DNA of 28,449 nucleotides from Betaproteobacteria bacterium (GTDB lineage Bacteria > Pseudomonadota > Gammaproteobacteria > Burkholderiales > SG8-39). Positions 7,732 through 15,758 of the stretch are shown here, one piece after another (the first letter of the stretch is position 1; the number at the start of each line of letters is the position of its first letter). A model generated the notes under the pieces. It saw nothing but the letters and a program-made list of their open reading frames with translations, was not told where the DNA came from and did not search any database. Location of the stretch: the NCBI GenBank assembly GCA_009693345.1, contig SHXL01000007.1:1-28449 (forward strand), read 5' to 3'. A program made the translations under genes and the position numbers.

Positions 7732-8916
7732 CTACCACTTCATCTTGCAGTCCTTGCCGTAGGAATCCTTGTGGTTGGTGAACACCGCCTTCTGGATCTC
7801 CATTACCGGGTCCGAACCGGGCGCCGCGCCGGCAACTGTCTTCAGCAGATAGAAATTCTGGATCGGGAAGTGGTTGTTGTTGTACGTGAACTTGCCGCGC
7901 GTGGATTTGAAATCGGCCTTGCGCATCGCCGCGGTCATGCCCTTCTTGTCGGACAGGTTGCCCTTGACTGCGCGCACCGCCGAATCGATCAGCATCATGC
8001 CGTCGTAGCTTTGCGCGCCGTAGAACGAGGGCGGCCGGCCGTGCTTCTTCTTGTAGTCGCCGACGAACTTGACGTTGGCCTCGTTCTTCAGGTCCTGGCT
8101 CCAGTAGCGGGTTTCGAGCTGGCCGAGGGCGGCGTGCTTCACCGCCGGGATCGAGAGCTCGTCCACGGTATACACCGAGTACAGCGGGAACTGCCCGCGC
8201 AGCCCGGCCTCCGAATACTGCTTGAGGAACTGGATGCCCATGCCGCCCGGCAGGAAGACGAACACCGCTTTCGGGTTCTTCGAGCGCAGCTGCGAGAGTT
8301 CCGCCTGGTAGTCGGTCTGGCCGAGGCGGGTGTAGACCTCGTCAACGATACGGCCCTTGAAGTAGCGCTTGAAGCCGGTGACCATGTCCTTGCCCGCGGC
8401 GTAGTTGGGCGCCATCACGTAGACATCCTGCAGGCCGGCGTCCTGCATGTACTTGCCCATCGCCTCCGGCGTCTGGTCGTTCTGCCACGAGGTGGAGAAG
8501 AACAGTTCGTTGCATTGGTCGCCGGCAAGCTGGTTCGGCCCCGCGTTGGTGCCGATCATGAACGTGCCGGCGCCGGTGACCGTGGGCGCGACCGCCAGCA
8601 TGACGTTGGACCAGATGATCCCGGAGACGAAATGCACCTGGTGCTTCTTGAGCATTTCCTCGGCCACCTGCTTGCCGACGTCGGGCTTGACCTGGTCGTC
8701 GCCGTAGATGATTTCGACATCGAGGCCGCCGATCTTGCGCCCGAGGTGATCGAGCGCCATTTCAACCGAGTTGCGCATGTCGTTGCCGATCACACCCTGC
8801 GGCCCGGACAGGGTGGTGATGAAGCCGATCTTGACCTTCTGCTGGGCGGATGCCGGCGCCGACAGGAATGCGGTCGCGATCAGACCGGCCAACAGGGTAC
8901 AGGTTTGCTTTTTCAT
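7732..8916 (-). CDS. livJ: periplasmic substrate-binding protein of a Liv-type ABC transporter
   Basis: A 394-residue protein with a clear signal peptide (Lys start, hydrophobic stretch, cleavage after ASA at about residue 24), then KVKIGFITTLSGPQGVIG, the standard type I periplasmic receptor start. Later segments (VAPTVTGAGTFMIGTNAGP, VYVMAPNYAAGKDMV, FYGAQSYDGMMLID) match amino-acid/amide/aromatic-acid receptors. The C-terminus ends near a Cys (KDCKMKW), as in receptors I associate with aromatic catabolism. An AGGAGG ribosome site (8922-8927) lies 5 bases before the ATG. It is the first gene of the operon, and its own promoter and the downstream hairpin point to high expression. The ligand cannot be read from sequence. 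Confidence 0.92.
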   Translation of the reverse strand: MKKQTCTLLAGLIATAFLSAPASAQQKVKIGFITTLSGPQGVIGNDMRNSVEMALDHLGRKIGGLDVEIIYGDDQVKPDVGKQVAEEMLKKHQVHFVSGIIWSNVMLAVAPTVTGAGTFMIGTNAGPNQLAGDQCNELFFSTSWQNDQTPEAMGKYMQDAGLQDVYVMAPNYAAGKDMVTGFKRYFKGRIVDEVYTRLGQTDYQAELSQLRSKNPKAVFVFLPGGMGIQFLKQYSEAGLRGQFPLYSVYTVDELSIPAVKHAALGQLETRYWSQDLKNEANVKFVGDYKKKHGRPPSFYGAQSYDGMMLIDSAVRAVKGNLSDKKGMTAAMRKADFKSTRGKFTYNNNHFPIQNFYLLKTVAGAAPGSDPVMEIQKAVFTNHKDSYGKDCKMKW

Positions 8917-8925
8917 GCGTTCCTC

Positions 8926-8980
8926 CTAGGGAAACCAGTCTAGCAAGGCGGCCCCAAGGTGTCTAGGACATACCGTCTAG
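8926..8980. repeat. four CTAG sites in the divergent livJ/ABC-ATPase control region (possible operator)
   Basis: CTAG occurs at 8926, 8940, 8963 and 8977, with spacings of 14, 23 and 14 bases. Three of the four are GTCTAG (8938, 8961, 8975). CTAG is generally a rare tetramer in proteobacteria, so four in 55 bases with a regular spacing look selected. They overlap the livJ ribosome site, the livJ promoter hexamers and the -10 of the divergent ATPase gene. No regulator gene is in the window. Confidence 0.4.
8937..8965 (-). promoter_or_regulatory. candidate sigma-70 promoter of livJ
   Basis: On the minus strand, TAGACA (8965-8960, five of six to TTGACA) and TAGACT (8942-8937, four of six to TATAAT) are separated by exactly 17 bases. 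The predicted start of transcription is near 8930, giving a leader of about 14 bases that carries the AGGAGG site. Both hexamers contain part of a CTAG motif, so a protein bound at those sites would compete directly with polymerase. Confidence 0.5.
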
Positions 8981-8983
8981 AAT
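8978..8983 (+). promoter_or_regulatory. candidate -10 box of the LolD/YbbA-type ATPase gene, giving a very short leader
   Basis: TAGAAT (five of six to TATAAT) ends 9 bases before the ATG at 8993. Transcription would then start about 3 bases before the start codon, leaving no room for a ribosome site. No good -35 is visible. The same TAGAAT-N9-ATG arrangement is seen upstream of pdxH. Confidence 0.4.
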
Positions 8984-8992
8984 GCGGGTCTC

Positions 8993-9649
8993 ATGCTCTA
9001 TATTTCTGGCGTCGGCAAGCGCTTCGGCGAGCGCACGGTGTTCGGCGCGGTTGACCTGCGCGTCGGGCCGGGCGAGTACGTCGCCATCGTCGGCGAGTCC
9101 GGCGCCGGCAAGTCCACGCTGCTGAACATCATTGCCGGGCTCGAAGCGCCCGATTGCGGCGGAGTTTCGTTCCTGGACGCGGACATCACCAGCCGGGACG
9201 ACGATGCCCGGACCGTCCTGCGGCGCGAACAGTTCGGCTTCGTGTTCCAGGCGTTTCATGTCCTTCCGCATTTGACTGTTCTGCAGAATGTGGCTTTGCC
9301 TTTGCTTCTTCGTGGACGGGAAAAAGAAGCCATGGACGCAAAAGCAAAACAGTCGATTGCTTCGGTCGGCCTTGCCGGCCGCGAGCGCAGCATGCCAAGA
9401 GAACTCTCGGGCGGCGAGCTGCAGCGGGTGGCGATCGCGCGCGCGCTGGTCGGGGAGCCGAAACTGGTGCTGGCCGACGAGCCCACCGGCAACCTCGACC
9501 AGGAGAACGCGCGCCAGGTGCTTGCGCTGCTGCGCGAGCAGGTCGTGGGACATGGCGCGGCGGGAATCCTCGTCACGCACTCCGAAGCGGCCGCAGCGAC
9601 CTGCGACCGGCGCTACCGCCTCACCAGCGCCGGCCTGACGCCGCTCTGA
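8993..9649 (+). CDS. ABC transporter ATP-binding protein, LolD/MacB/YbbA type
   Basis: A 218-residue ATPase with Walker A GESGAGKST (residues 34-42), Q-loop in FVFQAFHVLPHLTVLQNV, signature LSGGELQRVAIARAL, and Walker B with the family tag VLADEPTGNLD. This is the group that drives FtsX/MacB-fold permeases (lipoprotein release, mechanotransmission) rather than classic importers. No permease gene follows; an aminotransferase gene begins 96 bases downstream after a REP-like hairpin. The ATPase may therefore be an orphan or work with a permease encoded elsewhere. It is divergent from livJ and shares its 76-base control region. Codons around 9251-9360 are less GC-rich than in the rest of the gene. 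Confidence 0.9.
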   Translation: MLYISGVGKRFGERTVFGAVDLRVGPGEYVAIVGESGAGKSTLLNIIAGLEAPDCGGVSFLDADITSRDDDARTVLRREQFGFVFQAFHVLPHLTVLQNVALPLLLRGREKEAMDAKAKQSIASVGLAGRERSMPRELSGGELQRVAIARALVGEPKLVLADEPTGNLDQENARQVLALLREQVVGHGAAGILVTHSEAAAATCDRRYRLTSAGLTPL

Positions 9650-9651
9650 GA

Positions 9652-9672
9652 AATCGGGGTCAGAGCCCGATT
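9652..9672. repeat. REP-like palindrome / small hairpin
   Basis: The arms AATCGGG (9652-9658) and CCCGATT (9666-9672) are perfect complements around a 7-base loop (GTCAGAG). The element sits 2 bases after the stop of the ABC ATPase gene. Elements of this look (AATCGGGGTC with its inverse) are familiar as dispersed repeats in many proteobacterial genomes. It could also act as a weak transcription stop. Only one copy was noticed in the window. Confidence 0.45.
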
Positions 9673-9745
9673 ACCCGTCAGCCCTGGCGCGGCGGCGCAC
9701 AATGGCGTTTATGTCGCGTCGCGAGCTACTATTGGTGAAAAGAAC

Positions 9746-10942
9746 ATGCTTCGGACAATGACCCACGCGTGGCAATCAGACAGAGTCGTGGCAATTTCGC
9801 CTTCAGCCACCCTTGCGATGACTGATCGCGTCAAACAGATGCGCGCTGCCGGGCAGCATGTCATCGGGCTTGCGACCGGCACGCCCGACTTCGATACTCC
9901 CGCCTACATCAAGGCGGCCGGCAAGGCAGCCCTCGACGAAGATGGCACCTACATCACGTACACCGTCAGTGCCGGCCTGCCCGAATTGCGAGAGGCGATC
10001 GCCGTCAAGCTGGCGCGCGAGAACGGCATAGTGACGAGCGCCGATGGCGTAGTCGTAACTGTTGGTGTGAAGGAAGGCATCTTTGTCGCGGCGCAGGCCT
10101 GTTTCAATGCGGGCGACGAGGTGCTCATTCCGACCCCCACCTGGGTGACCTACGATGCCTGCTTCGTCCTGGCGGGCGCTGTTCCGGTCCACGTGCCCAC
10201 CTACGCTGAAGGCGGTTTTCGCGTGGACCCGGCGGCACTGGCCGCCCGGATCACGCCCAGAACCCGCGCCATCATGCTCAACTCGCCCGGCAATCCGGCC
10301 GGCGCCGTGCTCGGGCTCGATACGCTCGAGGCGATTGCGGAACTGGCCCAGCGCCATGACCTGCTGGTGCTGTCCGACGAGATTTATGAACGGATGGTGT
10401 TCGGCAGCGCGCGCCATGTCAGCATTGCGTCGCTCCCCGGCATGGTCGAGCGTACCCTGACCTTCAACGGCTTCTCCAAGGCCTATGCGATGACCGGTTG
10501 GCGTGTCGGCTATGTGACCGGGCCAAAGCACGTGCTGCGCAACATGCTGAAGATCCACGGCCACTCCGTGACCTGTGCCTGCGCCTTCGCGCAAAAAGCC
10601 GCGGCGGCCGCGCTCAATGGCCCGCAGCAGGATCTCGAGCAATACATCCTCATCCTTGAGCAGCGCCGCGCGCAACTGGTCGCCGGGCTCAACAGCATTC
10701 CCGGGGTGCGCTGCAGTGTTCCCGATGGCGGCATTTTCTGTTTTCCGGACATCTCCGCCCTGGGCATGACGGATCAGGAATGCTCGGCGTTCTTTCTGGA
10801 GCACGCCAGGGTGAGCACCCTGCCCGGTTCCGCGTTCGGCCCGGGCGGCGAGGGGCATCTGCGCATCAATTTCGCGCGACGACACGCAAGCGACATCGAC
10901 GCCGCTATCGCCCGGATGCGCACGGCCAGAGCGGTGCGTTGA
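9746..10942 (+). CDS. PLP-dependent aminotransferase, class I (aspartate/aromatic, I-gamma type)
   Basis: A 398-residue fold-type I aminotransferase. Visible are GTPDFDTP (residues 45-52), SPGNPAGA with N183, the PLP-phenol partner D211 in SDEIYE, the Schiff-base lysine K245 in FSKAYAMTGWR, and a C-terminal HLRINFAR that should hold the carboxylate-binding Arg. It moves the amino group of an alpha-amino acid to 2-oxoglutarate or a similar acceptor. ATG 9746 follows a GGTGAAAAG stretch; a second in-frame ATG at 9758 is also possible. Its stop overlaps the TTG start of hyuA (TTGA), so the two are coupled. In context it may deaminate the amino acid released by HyuAB; that is inference. Confidence 0.9.
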   Translation: MLRTMTHAWQSDRVVAISPSATLAMTDRVKQMRAAGQHVIGLATGTPDFDTPAYIKAAGKAALDEDGTYITYTVSAGLPELREAIAVKLARENGIVTSADGVVVTVGVKEGIFVAAQACFNAGDEVLIPTPTWVTYDACFVLAGAVPVHVPTYAEGGFRVDPAALAARITPRTRAIMLNSPGNPAGAVLGLDTLEAIAELAQRHDLLVLSDEIYERMVFGSARHVSIASLPGMVERTLTFNGFSKAYAMTGWRVGYVTGPKHVLRNMLKIHGHSVTCACAFAQKAAAAALNGPQQDLEQYILILEQRRAQLVAGLNSIPGVRCSVPDGGIFCFPDISALGMTDQECSAFFLEHARVSTLPGSAFGPGGEGHLRINFARRHASDIDAAIARMRTARAVR

Positions 10943-13017
10943 AGAAAATCTGGATCGGCATCGACACCGGCGGCACCTTTACAGACCTGGTGCTGTGCGA
11001 GTTGGGAAGCGGGCAGTACATCTGCCACAAGCTGCCCACGACCACTGGCGATCCGGCCAAAGCGGTGCTTGACGGAATTGCCGAGATACTCGATCTGGCG
11101 CAGTTGCCACGTGACCAGGTCGCCTTTCTGGTTCTCGGCACGACGCTGGGCACGAATGCCGTGCTCGAAGGCAAATGCGCGCGCACCGGCATGATCACCA
11201 CGAGCGGCTTTGGCGACATTCTGGAGCTGGCGCGCCAGCGACGGCCGCATAATTTCAACCTCGACATTCTCAAACCGGTACCGCCCGCACTGCGCGATTG
11301 CCGCATGGAAGTCGCCGGGCGGATTGCCAACGACGGCACCGAAGTCACTCCGCTTGCCGAAGCCGATGTGCGCCAGGCGGTTCAGGCTCTGCGCGCGAAG
11401 AATGTTGAAGCCGTCGCCATCTGCATGATGCACTCGTATGCCAATCCGGCGCACGAGCGGCGCACCGCCGAACTGGTCAGGGAGCTCTGGCCGGACGCCT
11501 ATATGTGCGCCTCGTCAGAAGTCTTGCCGGAGTTCCGGGAGTTCGAACGGTTTGCCACGACGGTGGTCAATGCCAGCCTGATGCCGGTGATGGACCGCTA
11601 CCTTGAAAGCTTCGAGCGCGGGGTTGCCGACCTCGGAATACGGATTGCCCCGCGGGTAATGCAGTCGAACGGCGGCGCGGTGACGCCGAGCGCGGTGCGG
11701 CGTGTGCCTGTCAACACCTTCTTTTCGGGCCCGGCCGGCGGTGTGGTCGGCTGCATGGGTCTCGGCGCCGAAGTCGGCATTGCCAATCAAATCACATTCG
11801 ACATGGGCGGCACCAGCACCGATGTGTGCCTGATCCGCGACGGCGAGCCGGCCAAGAAGAGCCTGCGCGAGATGGCGGGTTTCCCGGTGCGTACCCGCAC
11901 CATCGACATCCACACCATCGGTGCGGGAGGCGGCAGCATCGCCTGGGTCGATGCCGGCGGCCTGCTCAAGGTGGGCCCTATGAGCGCCGGGGCGTATCCG
12001 GGCCCGGCGGCATATGGCCGGGGCGGCACTCGCCCCACGGTGACCGACGCCAACGTGGTGCTGGGCCGGCTCAATCCCAGGGCACTGCTCGGCGGGCGCA
12101 TGACGATGCATGCAGACCGTGCGAAAGAGGTGATTGAAGACGAACTGATGCCGCGCCTGAGGGTTGATCTGGTGCGCGCCGCGGCCGGCGTGATCGAGAT
12201 CATCAACGTCAACATGATGGGCGCGGTGCGGGTGATTTCGATCGAGCAGGGCGTCGACGCGCGCGACTTTACCCTGGTGGCATTCGGTGGCGCCGGTCCG
12301 TTGCACGCGGCCGACATTGCGCGCAACATGGGCATCCGCAAGGTGCTGGTGCCGCCGCGGCCCGGGTTGCTGTCAGCGCTCGGCCTGCTGCATGCCGATG
12401 TGCGCGGCGATTTCAGCCTGACCCGGCTGGTCAGGGCAGTGCCGCAGCGCATTGGGGCGCTCAATGCCGGTTTTGATGAGCTGCGCCAACGCGGCGCCGG
12501 CTGGTTGCTTGGCGAAGCGGGCAAGAACGCGCGCGCAAAATTTACGTGGCTGATCGACCTGCGTTATTTCGGGCAAAACGCCGAGCTCTCGCTCGACCTG
12601 AAGGATGGCAGGCTTGCTGCGCGATCCCTTGCCAGCCTGGTGGAGCGTTACCATGTGCGCCATCTGGCGAACTACGGCTATGACATGCGCAGCCAACCGG
12701 TCGAGATCGTCAACCTGCGCCTGATGGTGACGGTCGAGCGGCCCTCGCCGCCGCCAGAGCGCCGCCGGTTCGCTCCGGGTACGACGCGTAGCGCGATTCT
12801 GGAGAAACGCAAAGTGTGGTTTCCGGAAACCGGTTTTGTCGTGACGCCGGTTTACGATCGCGATCTGCTGCCGTGCGATGCGCGCATCACCGGCCCGGCG
12901 ATCGTCGAGCAGATGGATACCACGACGGTGGTGCCGCCGCACGCGAGACTGCACAACGACAAGCTCGGTTATCTGCACATTGCAGTCAAAGCGCTGCGCG
13001 TCAAGGGATGGGCTTGA
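10939..13017 (+). CDS. hyuA: hydantoinase/oxoprolinase family subunit A (HyuA-like)
   Basis: A 692-residue ATP-dependent subunit. It begins KKIWIGIDTGGTFTDLVL, the phosphate-binding loop of the ASKHA fold, followed by LGTTLGTNAVLEG, the NTFFSGPAGGVVG loop, ITFDMGGTSTDVCLI and VAFGGAGPLHA. These are all hallmarks of HyuA/5-oxoprolinase/caprolactamase/acetone-carboxylase alpha proteins. The start was set at TTG 10939, which overlaps the aminotransferase stop and precedes the first conserved residues directly. The frame is open 53 codons further upstream, but that region is the shadow of the aminotransferase gene. With HyuB it would phosphorylate and open a cyclic amide or imide; the substrate is not determinable. 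Confidence 0.9.
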   Translation: MKKIWIGIDTGGTFTDLVLCELGSGQYICHKLPTTTGDPAKAVLDGIAEILDLAQLPRDQVAFLVLGTTLGTNAVLEGKCARTGMITTSGFGDILELARQRRPHNFNLDILKPVPPALRDCRMEVAGRIANDGTEVTPLAEADVRQAVQALRAKNVEAVAICMMHSYANPAHERRTAELVRELWPDAYMCASSEVLPEFREFERFATTVVNASLMPVMDRYLESFERGVADLGIRIAPRVMQSNGGAVTPSAVRRVPVNTFFSGPAGGVVGCMGLGAEVGIANQITFDMGGTSTDVCLIRDGEPAKKSLREMAGFPVRTRTIDIHTIGAGGGSIAWVDAGGLLKVGPMSAGAYPGPAAYGRGGTRPTVTDANVVLGRLNPRALLGGRMTMHADRAKEVIEDELMPRLRVDLVRAAAGVIEIINVNMMGAVRVISIEQGVDARDFTLVAFGGAGPLHAADIARNMGIRKVLVPPRPGLLSALGLLHADVRGDFSLTRLVRAVPQRIGALNAGFDELRQRGAGWLLGEAGKNARAKFTWLIDLRYFGQNAELSLDLKDGRLAARSLASLVERYHVRHLANYGYDMRSQPVEIVNLRLMVTVERPSPPPERRRFAPGTTRSAILEKRKVWFPETGFVVTPVYDRDLLPCDARITGPAIVEQMDTTTVVPPHARLHNDKLGYLHIAVKALRVKGWA

Positions 13018-13019
13018 CC

Positions 13020-14699
13020 ATGGCTGCAAAGGGCACACCCCGCAAGGCCGTGGGGGGCACAAGGGGCGCCAGGGGCGTGGACCCGATCCAGGCGGAGGTG
13101 ATGGCGCGCTATCTGCTCGCGACGTCCGAAGAAATGGCGGCGACGCTGATGCGCACCGCGTTTTCGCCCAACATCAAGGAGCGCGGCGACTGCTCGACCG
13201 CCATCTTTGATCGCCACGGCGAGATCACCGCCCTCGCGCACCGCATCCCCATGCACCTCGGCTCGATGGTCGGTGCGGTAGCCGAGATCCTGAAGCGCTA
13301 CGGCCCCGGCGAGATTCGTCCCGGCGACATGTTCATGGCCAACGATCCGTACAACGGCGGCGGCACGCATCTGCCCGACATCAACCTTATCGCGCCGGTA
13401 TTTGCCGACCGCAAGATCGTTGCCTTCGTCGCCAATATTGCGCATCACGCCGACGTGGGCGGCATGGTGCCGGGGTCGGAAGCGGCGGTCTGCACGTCGA
13501 TCTTTCAGGAAGGCATCCGGATACCGCCGGTGCGCATCATGATCGAGGGCGAGATTAACCGCGATGTGCTCGACCTGGTGCTGCTCAATTCACGCACGCC
13601 CGAAGAGCGCATTGGCGACCTGCAGGCGCAGTTTGCCGCCAACGTGGTGGGCACGCGCAGTGTGAAGGCGCTGTTCAAACGATACGGCGTCGCCAATACC
13701 GAGAGCACCATCGCGGCGTACATGAACTTCACGGAGCGCCGCTTTGCCGCCGCCATCAAGCGCCTGCCGCCCGGTGTCTATGTGGCCGAGGATTGCATCG
13801 ACGGCGATACCGAGGGCACGTTCGCCAAAATCCGCGTCAAGCTGACGGTGGGCAACGACAAGCTGGAATTTGATTTCACCGGGACCGACAAGCAGATCAA
13901 GTCCTCGCGCAACATTCCGTCGCGCGCGGTGCTCGCGACCATTTACACCGTGGCGCAAAGCCTGCTCGACCCCGGGGTGCCGGCCAATGCCGGCTACTAC
14001 CGCACGATTGAAGCCAAAGGCCCGTCCGGTACCGTGGTCGATCCGGTGGCGCCCGCTGCAATCGGCTGCCGCTCGGTGTCGTGCGCAGTGCTTGGAGACG
14101 TAGTTGCGGCCGCGCTGACGCAGGCGCTCCCGGAAAAAGCGCTGGCCGGCAGCGGACCGCACCATCTGTTCATTTTTTCCGGAACCGACCCGCGCAGCGG
14201 TGCCTATTTCGTGGACTACGAAACGATGGCCGGCGGCATGGGCGCGCGCGCCAATCGCGACGGCATGGACGCCGTGCGGGTGCATGCGTCAGGCGCATCG
14301 AATCTGCCGATCGAGGCGCTTGAACACACTTACCCGCTGCGCATCGAACGCTACGCGCTGTGGCCGGATTCCGCGGGGGGCGGCAAGTACCGCGGTGGCA
14401 TGGGCGTGGTACGTGATTACCGCATGCTCGCTAACGACATCGTCGTCAGCCTGTCGTCAGAGCGCCAGCATGTCGCTGCCGCCGGAATTGCGGGCGGCAA
14501 CGATGGCGCCAGGGGACAGTTCATCTTTAATCCGGGCCAACCCGATGAACGCAGGCTGCCCTCGGCAGCGGCGGATATCGCATTGCCGCGCGGGAGTGTG
14601 CTGAGAATCTGCACGCCGGCCGGCGGTGGCTATGGCAGTGCTGCCGAGCGCGATGCCGGCGCCATCGAGCGGGATATACGCGAAAAACGGACCACGTGA
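13020..14699 (+). CDS. hyuB: hydantoinase/oxoprolinase family subunit B (HyuB-like)
   Basis: A 559-residue subunit with the HyuB signature run: DPIQAEVMARYLLATSEEM, SPNIKERGDCSTAIFD, HRIPMHLGSM, FMANDPYNGGGTHLPDIN, and NIAHHADVGGMVPGS, which holds the metal-binding HHxDxGG. Near the C-terminus are AGGMGARANRDGMD and SAGGGKYRGGMGVVRDY. HyuB hydrolyses the lactam activated by HyuA. ATG 13020 was chosen (2 bases after the hyuA stop); ATG 13008, 12 bases upstream in frame, is also possible and would overlap hyuA. It is the third gene of the aminotransferase-hyuA-hyuB operon and converges on the Bug receptor gene with 13 bases between stops. Confidence 0.91.
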   Translation: MAAKGTPRKAVGGTRGARGVDPIQAEVMARYLLATSEEMAATLMRTAFSPNIKERGDCSTAIFDRHGEITALAHRIPMHLGSMVGAVAEILKRYGPGEIRPGDMFMANDPYNGGGTHLPDINLIAPVFADRKIVAFVANIAHHADVGGMVPGSEAAVCTSIFQEGIRIPPVRIMIEGEINRDVLDLVLLNSRTPEERIGDLQAQFAANVVGTRSVKALFKRYGVANTESTIAAYMNFTERRFAAAIKRLPPGVYVAEDCIDGDTEGTFAKIRVKLTVGNDKLEFDFTGTDKQIKSSRNIPSRAVLATIYTVAQSLLDPGVPANAGYYRTIEAKGPSGTVVDPVAPAAIGCRSVSCAVLGDVVAAALTQALPEKALAGSGPHHLFIFSGTDPRSGAYFVDYETMAGGMGARANRDGMDAVRVHASGASNLPIEALEHTYPLRIERYALWPDSAGGGKYRGGMGVVRDYRMLANDIVVSLSSERQHVAAAGIAGGNDGARGQFIFNPGQPDERRLPSAAADIALPRGSVLRICTPAGGGYGSAAERDAGAIERDIREKRTT

Positions 14700-14712
14700 C
14701 CCTCGCTCTGAC

Positions 14713-15687
14713 TCAGTCGAGTTTGATCCCGGCCTGGGCGACGATGCCGCGCACGGCGTCAATCTCCTTGCCAACAAAGGCACCAAACTCTTCGGGCGTG
14801 CTCGGCGATGGGACCACGCCGTCTGCCAGCAATCGATCCGACACTTCCTTGCTCTGGAGGATCTTGGCGAACTCGGCGTTGAGTCGATCCACGATCGGGC
14901 GGGGAATCCCTTTCGGGCCAACCACGCCCTGCCAGTCGAAGGTGTCATAACCGGGCAGTCCGGATTCAGCGACGGTCGGAATCTCCGGCGCCGCCGGATT
15001 GCGCTGCGCGCTCGATACCGCCAACGCACGCAACCGGCCGCTGCGCACCAGAGGCAGCGTCGAGTACATGCTGCCAAATACCACCGAAGTCTGCCCTCCG
15101 ACCGTGGCGGTAATCGCGGGGCCGGTGCCCTTGAACGGAATATGCAGCATCTTGATGCCCGCCATCGACGTCAACATCTCGGTGACCAGGTGCAGGTTGG
15201 CCCCGTTTCCGCTCGAGGCATAGGGAATCGGATTCGGGCTCGCCTTGGCGAGTGCGATCAGCTCGCTGATATTCTTCACCGGCAGGGACGGATGCACTGC
15301 AATGATGTACGGGCCGCGCGAGAGCTGGATGATCGGCTGCATGTCCTTGACCGGATCATAGGGAAGCTTGTACAGGCTCGGAATGATCGAATAGGTCGTC
15401 GACACCACCACGATCGAGTAACCATCCGGGGCAGACTTGAGTGTGTGGTCGTACCCGATGATGCCCGAGGCGCCCACGCGGTTCTCGACCACCACCGGCT
15501 GCCCCAGTGCTGCCGACAGCGGCTGGCTGGTGAGGCGCGCCATGAAATCGGCGCCGCCACCGGGCGCAAATGGCGCGATGATGCGAATCGGTTTGGATGG
15601 CCATGGTTGCGCCAGCACAGTCGGCGACGCGGTCACCATCGTGAGCATGGAGAATGAAAGCAATACTTGGCCGATAGTCCGGATCAT
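14713..15687 (-). CDS. Bug/TctC-family tripartite tricarboxylate transporter substrate-binding protein
   Basis: A 324-residue protein with a signal peptide (MIRTIGQVLLSFSMLTMV, cleavage after VLA at about residue 27). It then has the Bug landmarks WPSKPIRIIAPFAPGGGAD, LGQPVVVENRVGASGIIG, YASSGNGANLHL, HIPFKGTGPA and DWQGVVGPKGIP. Bug receptors bind small carboxylates or amides in the periplasm and are greatly expanded in Burkholderiales; most have no adjacent TctAB membrane genes, and none is seen here. The start at ATG 15687 has AGAGGA about 7 bases upstream. The frame is open 101 codons further upstream, but that part lacks homology. Its place beside hyuAB suggests that the ligand is the cyclic amide or its product. 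Confidence 0.92.
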   Translation of the reverse strand: MIRTIGQVLLSFSMLTMVTASPTVLAQPWPSKPIRIIAPFAPGGGADFMARLTSQPLSAALGQPVVVENRVGASGIIGYDHTLKSAPDGYSIVVVSTTYSIIPSLYKLPYDPVKDMQPIIQLSRGPYIIAVHPSLPVKNISELIALAKASPNPIPYASSGNGANLHLVTEMLTSMAGIKMLHIPFKGTGPAITATVGGQTSVVFGSMYSTLPLVRSGRLRALAVSSAQRNPAAPEIPTVAESGLPGYDTFDWQGVVGPKGIPRPIVDRLNAEFAKILQSKEVSDRLLADGVVPSPSTPEEFGAFVGKEIDAVRGIVAQAGIKLD

Positions 15688-15758
15688 CTTGTTTCCTCTG
15701 TGACTGCAGTATTCGGTGGTATTCACTTTCAGTTGCCTGCCCAAGTCAGTCCCCCGCT

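Noticed and set aside
7771..8943. 390-codon plus-strand open frame opposite livJ
   Set aside because: Composition is that of a reverse-strand shadow, and livJ has a signal peptide, ribosome site and family motifs.
10780..10938. Upstream start for hyuA
   Set aside because: These 53 codons lie inside the aminotransferase gene in another frame and are basic, non-conserved sequence; the conserved HyuA N-terminus starts at TTG 10939.
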